Below, piece after piece: positions 52,101 to 62,163 of a DNA stretch of 64,000 nt. The stretch comes from Atrina japonica. Taxonomy: Eukaryota > Mollusca > Bivalvia > Pterioida > Pinnidae. The DNA lies in contig BROG01000518.1 of the NCBI GenBank assembly GCA_030159075.1, forward strand, positions 248,001 to 312,000, read 5' to 3'. Each line of letters starts with the position of its first letter. Position 1 is the stretch's first letter. A program made the position numbers and the translations under genes. The notes under the pieces were generated by a model, which was given only the letters and a program-made list of their open reading frames with translations, was not told the DNA's origin and made no database searches.

Positions 52101-52296
52101 ACTCACTTTAGATTTTTATATCTTAATCACCCTTTTTTTGTCTTTTTTTCCAAGATGTCTGCTGGAATGGCTGCGACACAGAAATATGTGTCCGATGTGT
52201 AAAGCACCGGTACAGGCTGTTCCATTAGGTGAAAGGACTAGTTTGATAACGATTGCTCCGGAAGCTCGATCCAATATACCTGTAGAAAATGTTTGA
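40046..52296 (+). CDS. RNF24: Membrane-anchored RING-H2 E3 ubiquitin ligase, RNF24/RNF122-like, 5 coding exons, 133 aa
   Basis: Small single-pass RING-H2 protein, probably an E3 ubiquitin ligase of endomembranes. Coding exons: 40046-40146, 41739-41778, 43992-44030, 51312-51391, 52155-52296. All introns are GT-AG, phases are consistent, and the total is 402 nt. Domain order: a short N-terminus, a hydrophobic segment at residues 12-32 ending LLFCCYMWRLR (as in RNF24/122, which have LSLLFCCY at this place), a basic linker at 34-58, RING-H2 at 62-102 and a 31-residue tail ending PVENV. Zinc ligands are Cys62, Cys65, Cys80, His82, His85, Cys88, Cys99 and Cys102 (C-x2-C-x14-C-x-H-x2-H-x2-C-x10-C-x2-C). 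The ICPC-N-H-C-FH spacing resembles RNF24 more than RNF122. An in-frame stop at 40034-40036 bounds the start; 40046 and 40049 are both ATG. 133 aa is a little shorter than the vertebrate proteins (about 150). The paralogue assignment is tentative. Confidence 0.9.
41164..41420 (+). promoter_or_regulatory. 32-bp tandem array of CRE palindromes (8 units) in RNF24-like intron 1
   Basis: Eight units of a 32-bp repeat (core GGTGACGTCATTGCCATCC followed by TTTAGATGAATGA). The eight-base core starts at 41164, 41196, 41228, 41260, 41292, 41324, 41356 and 41388. Five copies are the perfect cyclic-AMP response element TGACGTCA, two are TGATGTCA (a CpG-decay form) and one is TGACTTCA. CREB/ATF proteins bind TGACGTCA. 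Function here is inferred from the motif only; the array could equally be an ordinary minisatellite. Confidence 0.55.
41444..41626 (+). mobile_element. Mariner-like MITE, RNF24-like intron 1
   Basis: Same family as 46764-46942 (CAGTGAAACCTGTATA ... TATAGCAGTTTTACTG). It has a left TA but no clear right TA. It lies 25 nt after the CRE array and about 110 nt before coding exon 2. Confidence 0.75.
41739..41778 (+). CDS. RNF24: RNF24-like coding exon 2 (residues 34-47)
   Basis: A 40-nt exon encoding RLRWKARKEKGYRR, the basic juxtamembrane stretch that aligns with RLRHQAHKE in RNF24. The acceptor is ATATTTCAG and the donor GTAAGT. Confidence 0.88.
42000..42660. repeat. Family C element carrying nested family B and SINE insertions, RNF24-like intron 2
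   Basis: The left part (AGATAAACATAGGCCTAGAA) and right part (TATGCCTGTGTATAGCTTTT, ending TTTGCTCCTTTAATG) belong to family C. Between them lie a family B segment (about 42070-42300) and the truncated SINE (42338-42439). Confidence 0.55.
42338..42439 (+). mobile_element. 5'-truncated SINE (family 1) with 13-bp target duplication
   Basis: This is the last 100 nt of the family 1 SINE (GAAGCCCTTCACCGGCATTT onward), ending in (AAAC)n. AACTTAACTTTAC flanks it at 42325-42337 and 42440-42452. It lies in RNF24-like intron 2, inside another repeat. Confidence 0.85.
43400..43790. repeat. Second block of AGTTAAACCTAGTTTTTCTC inverted modules, RNF24-like intron 2
   Basis: Contains the same modules as 4378-5110 (AGTTAAACCTA, GAAAAACTAGGTTTA, CATTAATGTGATTTTGG) in both orientations but without matching clean outer ends. 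It lies about 200 nt upstream of coding exon 3. Confidence 0.6.
43992..44030 (+). CDS. RNF24: RNF24-like coding exon 3 (13 residues, basic linker)
   Basis: A 39-nt, phase 0-0 exon encoding IKFASKKRKLPND. Splice sites TTTTTCAG and GTAAGT are strong. Because it is symmetrical and a multiple of three, it could be skipped without loss of frame. The KKRK patch is nuclear-localisation-like, though in a membrane protein it may simply serve topology. Confidence 0.85.
44830..44878. repeat. Perfect 23-bp-arm palindrome with AAA loop, RNF24-like intron 3
   Basis: The left arm starts AATAAAAATCACATCTTG (44830-44852) and the right arm (44856-44878) is its exact inverse. It is probably the remnant of a small foldback element. 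Confidence 0.85.
45740..46310 (+). repeat. Diverged duplicated segment in RNF24-like intron 3
   Basis: GATCCAGTGTGGGGTGAAGT near 45752 and GATCTAGTGTGGGGCAAAAT near 46210 are each followed by a GGGC(A/T)CC(T/C) block and TTTC-rich sequence. They are two old copies of one segment. Confidence 0.4.
46764..46942 (+). mobile_element. Mariner-like MITE (179 bp) with TA target duplication
   Basis: Terminal inverted repeats CAGTGAAAACTGTATA and TATAGCAGGTTTTACTG, flanked on both sides by TA, the Tc1/mariner target duplication. Internally it repeats CCTTTATANACAGGT modules. It has no coding capacity. Relatives: 41444-41626, 37687-37863, 38275-38450, about 1046-1214, 62164-62347. Confidence 0.8.
48310..49560 (+). 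repeat. Degenerate tandem/dispersed repeat block, RNF24-like intron 3
   Basis: Repeats of a CTTTGTCCAGGC / ACTACATTTAGGCTCCCTAC / GTTATCTCCCTTTTTTGACA type occur several times, ending with TTCTTCAAAGTAGGCTTGTT. The same vocabulary appears at 38810-39040. The 120-codon frame here is not recognised as protein. Confidence 0.4.
50185..50930 (+). repeat. 73-bp minisatellite, about 10 units, RNF24-like intron 3
   Basis: TTAGTTGTTGTATAGGTAAA recurs near 50250, 50324, 50397, 50469, 50542, 50615, 50688, 50761, 50834 and 50907, almost always 73 nt apart. Each unit carries ATACAGGTAG and GAACATTTACAG. Ends about 380 nt before the RING exon. Confidence 0.85.
51100..51311 (+). other. Intron end before RING exon: nothing recognised
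   Basis: AT-rich sequence between the 73-bp minisatellite and the RING exon. It holds the polypyrimidine/acceptor TTTCTATTTACAG and no other visible element. Confidence 0.5.
51312..51391 (+). CDS. RNF24: RNF24-like coding exon 4 (residues 61-87, first half of RING-H2)
   Basis: Encodes TCPVCLEEFELQEYVAICPC and then NHCFHMK, supplying zinc ligands Cys62, Cys65, Cys80, His82 and His85. The acceptor is TATTTACAG and the donor GTAAAT. It is preceded by a 7.3 kb intron. Confidence 0.92.
51694..51895. mobile_element. Foldback MITE with about 60-bp terminal inverted repeats, RNF24-like intron 4
   Basis: The left arm runs from TAATAGACCGTTTAGCAGTA through GCCAGTCTTCCGGTTGGCAA; the right arm is its near-perfect inverse, ending GGGTCTATTA. 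The unique middle is about 75 nt. No coding. A transcript of intron 4 could fold into a long hairpin here, 260 nt before the last coding exon. Confidence 0.75.
52155..52296 (+). CDS. RNF24: RNF24-like coding exon 5 (residues 87-133, second half of RING-H2, stop)
   Basis: Encodes KCLLEWLRHRNMCPMCKAPV and then a tail ending NIPVENV and TGA. It supplies Cys88, Cys99 and Cys102. The acceptor is TTTTTTTCCAAG. The tail after the RING is conserved in layout with RNF24, which also ends in an EN-V motif. Confidence 0.92.
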
Positions 52297-52599
52297 CGAA
52301 GGAGGCATAATTGATTTATGTGGCATTATTGACCTGTAAGGTAATTTAACACATTAGGCGACACTTTATCATGTGTTATTTTCTACCTGTACAAAAAAAG
52401 AGAAAAATTGAGCTTTGATTTTCTTTTGTGAGAACTGACAATAGAAGAACTACTGAAAAGAAGGAGGAAAGTTTTTGTCAAACAAATCATCATAAGATCT
52501 CTTCTGAAAATACAAGAAAAAAACTGAAAATGCTCATTCATTGAAGTTCTGTACATTTTTTTTCTATCATAAAAAATCTATATTAGGCTATCTTTGAAA

Positions 52600-52605
52600 A
52601 ATAAA
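52600..52605 (+). terminator. Candidate poly(A) signal of the RNF24-like gene
   Basis: AATAAA about 300 nt after the stop codon, followed by a T-rich stretch at 52650-52670 preceded by TGTG. It is the first canonical hexamer after the stop. Usage is unproven, and later AATAAA copies exist (for example near 53070). Confidence 0.35.
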
Positions 52606-53120
52606 TTTCTAATGTGCCTGGTCCCCTAATTTTAGAAATGTGTCAGTTGGGGGTAGGTCTTTTTTTTTCTTTAAAAGATTTATATATACATATAAATCAG
52701 ACAAAAAAATTACGAGGAAAAAATATGGAGAAAACTGTATTAAAATATTTGGGTATATGAGTTTTTTAAGTAGGTAGTTTGGGTAAGATAAACCAAATCT
52801 CTTTTTATTTTTGGCCTTAAAATGATAATTCTTAAAATTGTTTTCAAAATTGTGTCCCCATTTAAGAGGTCGGGGGAGGTGTATTAAAGAAGCTAGAGTA
52901 TATGAGATACACACACATGTTTTGTACATAGCATTCTCTTTATCGTACATAAACCCAGGAAAATGGCAAATTACATATGTAAAGGCATTTTTAATTATTT
53001 ATATTGTTAAAAATTAATGTAATTGTGTAAACAGTTTCAAGTAATTTTCATTAACTTTAATTTACTTGAAAATAAAATTTTGATATTACTACAAATTAAT
53101 TTGTGAGAGAGATGATATTG

Positions 53121-53642
53121 TACACCTGGACATTTTCACTCTGATTTAATTTTCACCAGAGCCGGCCTGGCTCAGTCGGTAGCGCGCTCAACTCTGGATC
53201 GTGAGGTCGTGAGTTCGAGTCCCGCTGCAGACAGGTTGGTTTCCTGTTTTTCGGATGAGACAGTAAAAACTGGAGGTCCCGTGTCACAGTAAGTGTCGGC
53301 ACGTTAAAGAACCTTCACTGCTCAATAGCCGTAAGTGCCGAGCATAGGCCAAAATTTGAAGCCCTTCACCGGCATTTGGTGACGTCTCCATATGAGTGAA
53401 ATATTCTTGAGTGGGACGTTAAACAACAATAAACAAACAAACAAACAAACAATTTTCACCACTTTCCCCCATAGATTAGAGGCCAAATTTAAAATGAAGG
53501 CCTCAAGCCAAATAATTTAAGCATGAACATGAATGCCATCCGTGAGCCTATGGTGATTCAGAGCATATTTATGATTGAGTGAATATGTTTTTTGTCGTAA
53601 AAGGGCGAAAATAAGCAGCGGCGAAAATTTCCAGATATACAG
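53121..53642. mobile_element. MITE-like repeat (family D), split by a SINE
   Basis: TACACCTGGACATTTTCACT at the left and GCGAAAATTTCCAGATATAC at the right form a short inverted repeat. Without the SINE and one duplication it is about 219 nt. It aligns with 53909-54132 and 56980-57204. Confidence 0.55.
53159..53450 (+). mobile_element. Full-length tRNA-derived SINE (family 1) with 11-bp target duplication
   Basis: The 5' head resembles a tRNA: A-box-like TGGCTCAGTCGGTAGCGC and B-box-like GAGTTCGAGTCCC, the internal RNA polymerase III promoter. The body runs to GTGGGACGTTAAACAACAAT and an (AAAC)n tail. AATTTTCACCA flanks it at 53148-53158 and 53451-53461, the target site duplication expected of LINE-driven insertion. 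It sits inside a MITE-like repeat. It is not a tRNA gene. Confidence 0.9.
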
Positions 53643-53908
53643 TATATGTTTCTCATAATCAGTTTGTTCAAATTACATTGTTTGTAGATAATGTGTATAC
53701 ATGTATATAGATATTTGCAGTCCATTTATCAATGTGATTGCATTTGTGTACTAAGCTTTAGGATTATGATTGTGTATTACTATATTGGGAATTGTGACAA
53801 ATATTATTATTGATTTATTGAAATTATTGTGTCAGATTGATAAGAATTATGAATAAACGACATATTTTAATATACACCTAAGCTGTAGGCATTCTTGAAT
53901 TAATGAGT

Positions 53909-54132
53909 ATACCTGTACATTTTCGCTCTCATTAAACTTTTGCAATTTTCACCCCTGGATCAGAGGGCAAATTTAAAATGAATGCGAAAATTACAAGTTA
54001 AAAATATATTGAAACAAGGACATACATGCCAGCCTTTAGACTGTTTAGATTAAGGGTGAATATAAGACAGAGTTGATATGTTTTCCATCATAAAAGGGCA
54101 AAAATAACCAGAGGCAAAAATTCCAGGTATAC
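53909..54132. mobile_element. MITE-like repeat (family D), uninterrupted
   Basis: ATACCTGTACATTTTCGCTC ... GGCAAAAATTCCAGGTATAC. It keeps the AATTTTCACCCCTGG site in which the neighbouring copy took its SINE, so it serves as the empty-site reference. Confidence 0.6.
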
Positions 54133-54885
54133 CTATTGCGAGAGTCCTATTGGTTGTTAATACATGTTTAAGTACTGCTGGGCTAAATATGTCTTGTTAA
54201 AAATTAAAGTAGTTATATGCAGATTGGCCAAATATCAAAGGAACAGTCTTGGGTTCCATTATAGATCAATTCATAGATCATAGGTATTGAATAATGTTTA
54301 ACTTTTGAAACTTATACTTGTAACTTATATTTTATTATTATTTTGTTTCATATTTTTGCCTATAGATTACTACTATGTGTAGTTCCTTCACTTCCCTTAA
54401 TTCATCATGATGTTTTGATACCATTGAATATTAATTTGGGAAGTTGCTTCCTGATATGCTTTCCAAAACCATTACCTTCATGTGAACTCGTTTTAGGAAT
54501 TGAAGAAATCCTATACCTCCAAATGCTTGTGGAAATTATCCTCGCCATTAACTTTTTGTACAGTTTGCCATCAAACTCTATAACAACTGGCATCTGTGAT
54601 TAGTGATAATGTTGTAAATAGGGAAACATATTGTCTCTACTTTCACTTTCATCTTCTCATGTTGTGTATGAACATTTTTAGGATATTATACAATTTTTCT
54701 CTTATTTTTTTCTTCATTTTTCTCTGACTTGTTGTGAAAAGCTCCCCTTTATTCTGTTCTATTTATGTATGTTGTAATTGTATTTTCGAGAACTTGATGT
54801 CTCACAATTTTAATTTTAATTTTAATGTAAAGAATAACCTATGAATATCAGCTGTCTCTACACCCTTGGTTGAAGAATGTACACA

Positions 54886-56250
54886 AGTTTATATAAAATA
54901 ACATTGTACACAAGTTTATATAAAATAACTGTACACAAGTTTATATAAAATAACTGTACACAAGTTTATATAAAATAACAGTGTACACAAGTTTATATAC
55001 AATAAAAGTGTACACAAGTTTATATAAAATAACAGTGTACACAAGTTTATATACAATAACAGTATACACAGGTTTATATACAGTAACAGTGTACACAGGT
55101 TTATATACAATAACAGTATACACAAGTTTATATAAAATAACATTGTACACAAGTTTATAGAAAATAACATTGTACACAAGTTTATATACGATAACAGTAT
55201 ACACAAATTTGTATACAATAACAGTGTACACAAGTTTATATAAAATAACAGTATACACAAGTTTATATAAAGTTTATATAAAATAACAGTATACACAAGT
55301 TTATATAAAATAACAGTACACAAGTTTATATACAATAACAGTATACACAAGTTTATATAAAATAACAGTACACAAGTTTATATACAATAACAGTATACAC
55401 AAGTTTATATACAATAACAGTATACACAAGTTTATATACAATAATTGTATACACAAGTTTATATAAAATAACAGTGTACACAAGTTTATATACAATAACA
55501 GTGTACACAAGTTTATATACAATAACAGTATACACAAGTTTATATACAATAACAGTGTACACAAGTTTATATACAATAACAGTGTACACAAGTTTATATA
55601 AAATAACAGTATACACAAGTTTATATACAATAACAGTGTATACACAAGTTTATATACAATAACAGTGTACACAAGTTTATATACAATAACAGTATACACA
55701 AGTTTATATACAATAACAGTGTACACAAGTTTATATACAATAACAGTATATACACAAGTTTATATAAAATAACAGTGTATACACAAGTTTATATACAATA
55801 ACAGTGTACACAAGTTTATATAAAATAACAGTATACACAAGTTTATATACAATAACAGTGTACACAAGTTTATATAAAATAACAGTATACACAAGTTTAT
55901 ATACAATAACAGTATATACACAAGTTTATATACAATAACAGTATACACAAGTTTATATACAAAAACAGTATAAACACAAGTTTATATAAAATAACAGTGT
56001 ACACAAGTTTATATAAAATAACAGTGTACACAAGTTTATATACAATAACAGTATACACAAGTTTATATACAATAACAGTATAAACACAAGTTTATATAAA
56101 ATAACAGTATACACAAGTTTATATAAAATAACAGTGTACACAAGTTTATATACAATAACAGTATACACAAGTTTATATACAATAACAGTATACACAAGTT
56201 TATATACAATAACAGTGTATTCACAAGTTTATATACAATAACAGTATAAA
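54886..56250 (+). repeat. 27-bp minisatellite, about 50 units
   Basis: Unit GTACACAAGTTTATATACAA then TAACAGT, with 24-, 25- and 29-bp variants. Because 27 is a multiple of three, all frames stay open over long stretches (up to 144 codons on the minus strand, YINLC-type repeats). These are not genes. Confidence 0.95.
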
Positions 56251-56374
56251 CAAGATGGACACGTGTATAAAAGTCAGTATTTCATATACAGTGATTTTGA
56301 TGAAAAGTATTACACATTATATTGCATGTTGCAGTCATGTAATTGTATCTTATTTGATGTTCAATGTATTAGTA

Positions 56375-56505
56375 TATAATGTCAAATACCAAAGCGATAC
56401 AATGATACAATGTCAAATACCAAATCGATTTACAATGTCAAATACCAAACCGATATACAATGTCAAATAACACTTACAGTGTCAAATAACATTTACAGTG
56501 TCTTT
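56375..56505 (+). repeat. Short minisatellite with shrinking period
   Basis: AATGTCAAATACCAAA recurs with periods of about 31, 25 and 25, then 19 and 19 nt (AGTGTCAAATAACA). Confidence 0.7.
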
Positions 56506-56979
56506 TAGAATATGCAATGTCGATTACCATATAGGCTTGTATTATACTTATAAAGATAGAGCTATACTTAATAATACATGTTTATTTTTATTGCTTCATA
56601 TTTTATTTACTTTGCTTAACATTGCATGGTATTGTTGCTGTTATAAGTTCTTGCTATTAAGAGCTTTAGATTATGATTCGATATAGATACAATATTGGTA
56701 GTATTATTTTGTTGCCATTATCATTTGTAACATTGTGTGGTTGTTTTTCTTTCATTTGTTGTTTGAATTGTTACTTTTTGGTGCCATTTTAAAACTTTTG
56801 TGTCAGAAATCTTAAAGGCATCTGATATACGCACTTGTATATGTATTTTCTCCCATATTTACTGAGTTATCCTTATAACTAGTGCAAAATTATCAGCCCA
56901 TCATCAGATTGAGATTCCTTTGTCATACCTTCAAGGTAGGGTAGATTCTATTAACCTATGTCATAAAGTGGACAATTGT

Positions 56980-57204
56980 AAACTTTGACATTTTCGCTCT
57001 TGTTTCATTTTCACCATTTTTGCCATTATACAAGAAGATGAATTCAAAATGAAAGCAAATGTATTTTCAAGCAAAAGACTTGAACACAGAACCATATGTC
57101 AGCCATGAGACCCTGGAGATTTAGGGCAAATTTAAGACAAGGTGAATATTTTTTTCTGTCGTAAAAGGACGAAAATAACAAGTAGCAGAAATTTCCAGGT
57201 ATAC
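56980..57204. mobile_element. MITE-like repeat (family D), third copy
   Basis: GACATTTTCGCTCTTGTTTC ... AGCAGAAATTTCCAGGTATA. It is more diverged than the 53.9 kb copy, especially at the left end. Confidence 0.5.
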
Positions 57205-57677
57205 AGTGCAGTATATTAAATTTGATCAAAATTCAGAATTTGACTATCATGATAAGATATATGGTATTGCGACTTTGTGCTTGGTCTGTTATATAGATAA
57301 TTATACGGGGCAAATATTTGCTACAGGTAAACAACCTCTACTATCTGTCAATTCTGGACTATTAGTCAAATGCAGATTACTGTATAAGTCTACCAAGGTA
57401 AAGTCAAAAACCAAAACAATGTAGTCTACTTTCCAAAAATAGGTTGCACAGATAAAATATTGCCTTTGAGATCATGAATTACTGAATTTCTAATACTTCT
57501 GTGACAACAAGTAGCCTGTCACCCCTATTATGATTTGATTTAGACTCATTGTGTTTGCTAACATATGCCAATTTACCTTGGTAGACTTGTAACTGTTTGA
57601 AATTTCTTTTACCCAATGTAAATCTCAGTAAAGTTTCTGTCTGAAAGTTGAATCATGTTTGAAAACTGCGAGTTAGG

Positions 57678-57678
<1 letters not shown>

Positions 57679-57766
<88 letters not shown>
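57679..57766 (+). repeat. (TA)n (CA)n (TA)n microsatellite
   Basis: A TA run, then about 20 CA units, then a TA run. Confidence 0.98.
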
Positions 57767-57768
<2 letters not shown>

Positions 57769-58430
57769 GATGTATTGAAATATCTAGAAAAATTGTAGGT
57801 ATAACAAAATATTTTTTATGTATGAATTTTTCAATGCACATTCATTTTTAAGTCGTATATGTATATTGAAAATTGTGAGTTGTTCCCAGCAAGAGTCTTT
57901 GATCTTTTTACATCTTCTAATTAAGCATTTATATTGATTCTTCAGTCATTTTGTAGCCATGGAGTATTTTTCAATCATATTCCTCCTTCAGAGAATATGT
58001 TCATAAAAGACAAAGTATATTTTTTGTAATGTTTGTTATCATAATTTATATTTAAGCTACGGTATGTTTGAATTAATTACAGTCACACACCAAATTCAAC
58101 AATGCTATTTATAGTACCAAATCGCAAAAAATAGATCTGTCTGTTTCAACTGGATCATCAGCAATCATGTTAAGTTTTGTTTGTTTGTTAACAAGCTTGA
58201 TGGACTTTGTTTGTTTGTGTTATTTTATTTGCTTGTTAGTAATCTTGAGATCAAAGATCAAAAGATTAAATTTTTTGCTCCATCTTTTTGCACAATTTTG
58301 AATTTTTGTCAAATGAGTTTCTTTCCTCTAACAAAATGTAAAATGTAAAATGAGTTACAGTGTTATGAAATGTTATTGTTAGCATAAAGAAAAATCTGAA
58401 TCAGTTTATCCATTTGATTTGAACATTTTT

Positions 58431-58912
58431 AGCCCACCATCAACAGATGGTGGGCTATTCAAATCGTCCTGCATCCGTGGTCTGTTCGTCATTCGCCTTG
58501 AACAGTTCTTGTTACAGCTATTTCTTAAAACGTATTGAAGGGATCTCCTTGAACTTTAATATCAAGGTTCTCTTTGAGGTCTTGTTAGGCATATTACATA
58601 TTCAGAGAGATCAGAATCCAACATAGCTGACAGGCTGCCATTTTAGATTTTGACCAAAGGAAGTTTGTTACCATTTATATTTCTCAAAATATACTGTAGG
58701 GATCTCATTGAAATTTGACATGAGGGTTGCCTTTGAAGTTTGAGGTCTTTCCCCCTGAGGTCTAGATGTGAAAAAAAGTATTTCACAGAAATATGGATTT
58801 AAGTTCAAAGTCAATGTTGAGACACAAAATAAGAGAAAAGAACAGTCTGTCATAGATCAGACATAGAACATTCTATGGCGGGCACCAAGATCCCTCCGGG
58901 ATCTCGTGTGAT
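58431..58912 (+). repeat. Dispersed element opening with a perfect hairpin
   Basis: AGCCCACCATC-AACA-GATGGTGGGCT at 58431-58456, then two diverged internal halves (GAAGGGATCTCCTTGAACTT near 58538 and GTAGGGATCTCATTGAAATT near 58697), ending near ATCCCTCCGGGATCTCGTG. A typical mollusc-style dispersed repeat; no coding. Confidence 0.5.
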
Positions 58913-59079
58913 GTTTAGATTCATTGATGTTTGATTTGGAGATTTTCCTCTGTATGATTTATCCATGTGCTATACAGTGTACCCAACTTCCTGTTCATGT
59001 CATGTGCCTTGTAAACAATTGTGCCATTTGAAATTATTGTGATATGTTTATGTATGTTAAATTGTGTGGTTGATTTATA

Positions 59080-59690
59080 ATACTTCATACAGTTGTGACA
59101 CTTGTCTGTATTATAATACTTCATACAGTTGTGACGCTTGTCTGTATTATAATACTTCATACAGTGACGCTTGTCTGTATTATAATACTTCATACAGTTG
59201 TGACGCTTGTCTGTATTATAATACTTCATACAGTTGTGACGCTTGTCTGTATTATAATACTTCATACAGTTGTGACGCTTGTCTGTATTATAATACTTCA
59301 TACAGTTGTGACACTTGTCTGTATTATAATACTTCATACAGTTGTGACGCTTGTCTGTATTATAATACTTCATACAGTTGTGACTCTTGTCTGTATTATA
59401 ATACTTCATACAGTTGTGACGCTTGTCTGTATTATAATACTTCATACAGTTGTGACGCTTGTCTGTATTATAATACTTCATACAGTTGTGACGCTTGTCT
59501 GTATTATAATACTTCATACAGTTATGACGCTTGTCTGTATTATAATACTTCATACAGTTATGACGCTTGTCTGTATTATAATACTTCATACAGTTGTGAC
59601 GCTTGTCTGTATTATAATACTTCATACAGTGACGCTTGTCTGTATTATAATACTTCATACAATGGTGACGCTTGTCTGTACTTGTACTTT
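59080..59690 (+). repeat. 36-bp minisatellite I, about 17 units, each with palindrome GTATTATAATAC
   Basis: Unit CTTCATACAGTTGTGACGCT then TGTCTGTATTATAATA; three units are 33 bp through loss of TTG. Each carries a perfect 12-bp palindrome. The period is a multiple of three, giving long spurious frames on both strands (245 codons minus, 214 codons plus). Degenerate units continue to about 59860. Confidence 0.95.
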
Positions 59691-60849
59691 TGTCAGTCGA
59701 TACAATAATAACAATTAGATATGTAATTTTGTCTGGAATTTAGATTCATACAGTTGTGACGCTTGTTTTTATTATAAAACTTCATACAGTTCATCAAGAG
59801 TCCACAGTATCAATAATACTTCTTACAATTGTGACACTTGTCTGAATACTTGTACTTTTGTCTGACGATACAAATAATAACCCTCCGATATGGTAATTTT
59901 GTTGGAATTAGATTCAATGTACCTTCTTTTTAACTCAATCTATATGTTTCAATCAAGAAATCCACAGTGACGAATAATTTTTCTAAATCACGCACCTACA
60001 AAAGGAATACTTACACATTTTCTGACGTCAAACCCAGGACCCTCTGAACACTTGCAGGGCACTTTTACCCATTGTGCTATTGTGTCTATCTATATATTAT
60101 CAAAACCAGAAACTTATTCAATATTCATGAAAAACATGTGAAATGAACTTATTACATTTTAGAAAAAATCTATCCTTATATGTCACACAAAATATAATGA
60201 ATTATCATTATGGTGACTGTATACAAAATACACAATGTATTCTAAATTATTTCCTTGCAACAAAGTTGCAGCCATTGTAGTTCTTGTATTTCATCAGTAC
60301 AATTATGTCAGAGGTCAATATCACCTCTTAGATGTTTTGTGAGAAGATATTATAGAAAAAATACCCTTGTGTATTTCGGTTTTGTTCTACCTCAATTCCT
60401 AGTTGAGTGAAATAAAAAAAAATTGACACATCATTTCTAATGAGTTGCTATGTAAAATGTGTTTTACTTGTAGGTACTTGTAGGCCATGATTCTTTAACA
60501 GATTTTGGTGCCATATACTTTTTACAGTTAAGGAAAAAATGTTCATATTAAACTTTGATATTATAATCATGAGATAATTAAAACTCATTTTGAGATTAGA
60601 TAGACATTTGAGAATACAAAATCTATATACATGTATGAATGCTCATTAGAAAACAAAATAAAAATATTACTTAATATAATTATTCCATTTTTATTTGATG
60701 GTACATGTATGCCAAAATATGTATAAAAAATGCAATTTGAACAATTAATAATATGATGTTACATGAAACACAGAAATATTTGTGAAATGGATTCGATGCT
60801 GATTGAGACATAAAAATGATAGTTAACTGGGCTTTGGTCATTGGTGTAA

Positions 60850-61885
60850 TTTAGAGTCCATTTCAGGAGAGGGCCACAGGTCTGATGTAGAGCCGATTTC
60901 AGGGGAGAGGCCAAGGTTTAATGTAGAGCCCATTTCACGGGAGGGCCACAAGTTTGATGTAGAGCCAATTTCAGGGGAGGGCCACAGTTTTGATGTAGAT
61001 TCCATTTCAGGGGAGGGCCCCAGGTCTGATGTAGAGCCGATTTCAGGGGACGGCCAATGTTTGATGTAGAGCTGATTTCAGGGGAGGTTCAAGGTTTGAT
61101 GTATAGCCCATTTCAGGGGAGGGCCACAGGTTTGATGTAGAGGCAATTTCAGGGGAAGGCCATGGTTTTGATGTAGATTTCATTTCAGGGGAAGGCCACA
61201 GGTCTGATGTAGAGCCGATCTCAGGGGAGGGCCAAGGTTTGATGTAGAGCCTATTTCATCGGAGGGCCACAGGTTTGATGTAGATTCTAATTCAAGGGAT
61301 GGCCACAGTTTTGATGTAGAGGCCATTTTAGGGGAGGGACACAGTTTTGATGTAGATTCCATTTCAGGGAAGGGCCACAAATTTGATGTAGAATCCATTT
61401 CAGGTGAGGGCCAAGGTTTGATTTATAGCCGATTTCAGGGGAGGGCCACAGATTTGATTCAGAGCCCATTTCAGAGGAGGGCCACAAGTTTGAGGTAGAG
61501 CTCATTTCAGAGGAGGGCTGCAGGTTTGATGTAGAGTCCATTTCTAAAGAGGGCCACAGATTCCATTTCAGGGGTACAGGTTTGATGTTGATTCCATTTC
61601 AGTGGAGGGAAACAAGTTTGTTGTCCTATTTCAGGTGAGGGCCAATATTTGATGTAGAGCCCATTTCAGGGGAGGGTCATAGGTTTGATGTAGAGTCCAT
61701 TTCAAAAGAGGGTCACAGGTTTGATGTAGAGCTCATTTCAGAGGAGGGCCACAGGTTTAATGTAAAGCTCATTTCTGAAGAGGGCCACAGGTTTGTTGTA
61801 GAACCCATCTCGGGGGAGACCACAGGTTTGATGTAGAATCCATTTCAGTGGAGGGCCACAGGTTTGATGTAGAGTTACTATTGTT
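60850..61885 (+). repeat. 36-bp minisatellite II, about 28 diverged units
   Basis: Unit GGGGAGGGCCACAGGTTTGA then TGTAGAGCCCATTTCA, heavily diverged. Unrelated in sequence to the 59.1 kb array but with the same period. Minus-strand frames (STSNLWPS-type repeats) are by-products. Confidence 0.9.
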
Positions 61886-62163
61886 TATCTACATGTTATA
61901 AATGCGTGTACATGTATATGGATATTTATTAAGAAAACCAAGGAAATGCTAATGCAGTCCATACTTATGGGTTTTTTCGTATTACATTTTATTTATTTTT
62001 AGCTCACCTGAGCCGAAGGTTCTCAGGCCTCTTGTTTCTTGTTGATAACTCAAGTGACATGTTGTCATCATAAGTGTTATATTGTTAATATTATCTAGAT
62101 TTTTAACAGTGCTAGAATTATGCTTTTTCTCATGAGACTGTAACAATGCTTGACAGGTATCTA

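Noticed and set aside
53159..53235. tRNA gene
   Set aside because: The sequence has A- and B-box likeness but continues into a SINE body with an (AAAC)n tail and target duplications, and the cloverleaf is not well kept.
54916..56195. Minus-strand frames of 80-144 codons with YINLC/YKLVY repeats
   Set aside because: Translations of the 27-bp minisatellite; all three frames give equivalent open stretches.
50185..56250. Possible CRISPR-like arrays
   Set aside because: The repeats are head-to-tail minisatellites without unique spacers, in an intron-containing animal genome.
58921..59718. 245-, 214- and 207-codon open frames
   Set aside because: They are by-products of the 36-bp tandem repeat, which stays open in several frames on both strands. 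No initiation context, splice sites or unique protein domain.
61180..61541. Minus-strand frames with STSNLWPS repeats
   Set aside because: Translations of the second 36-bp minisatellite, diverged at the neutral pattern with no codon bias visible.
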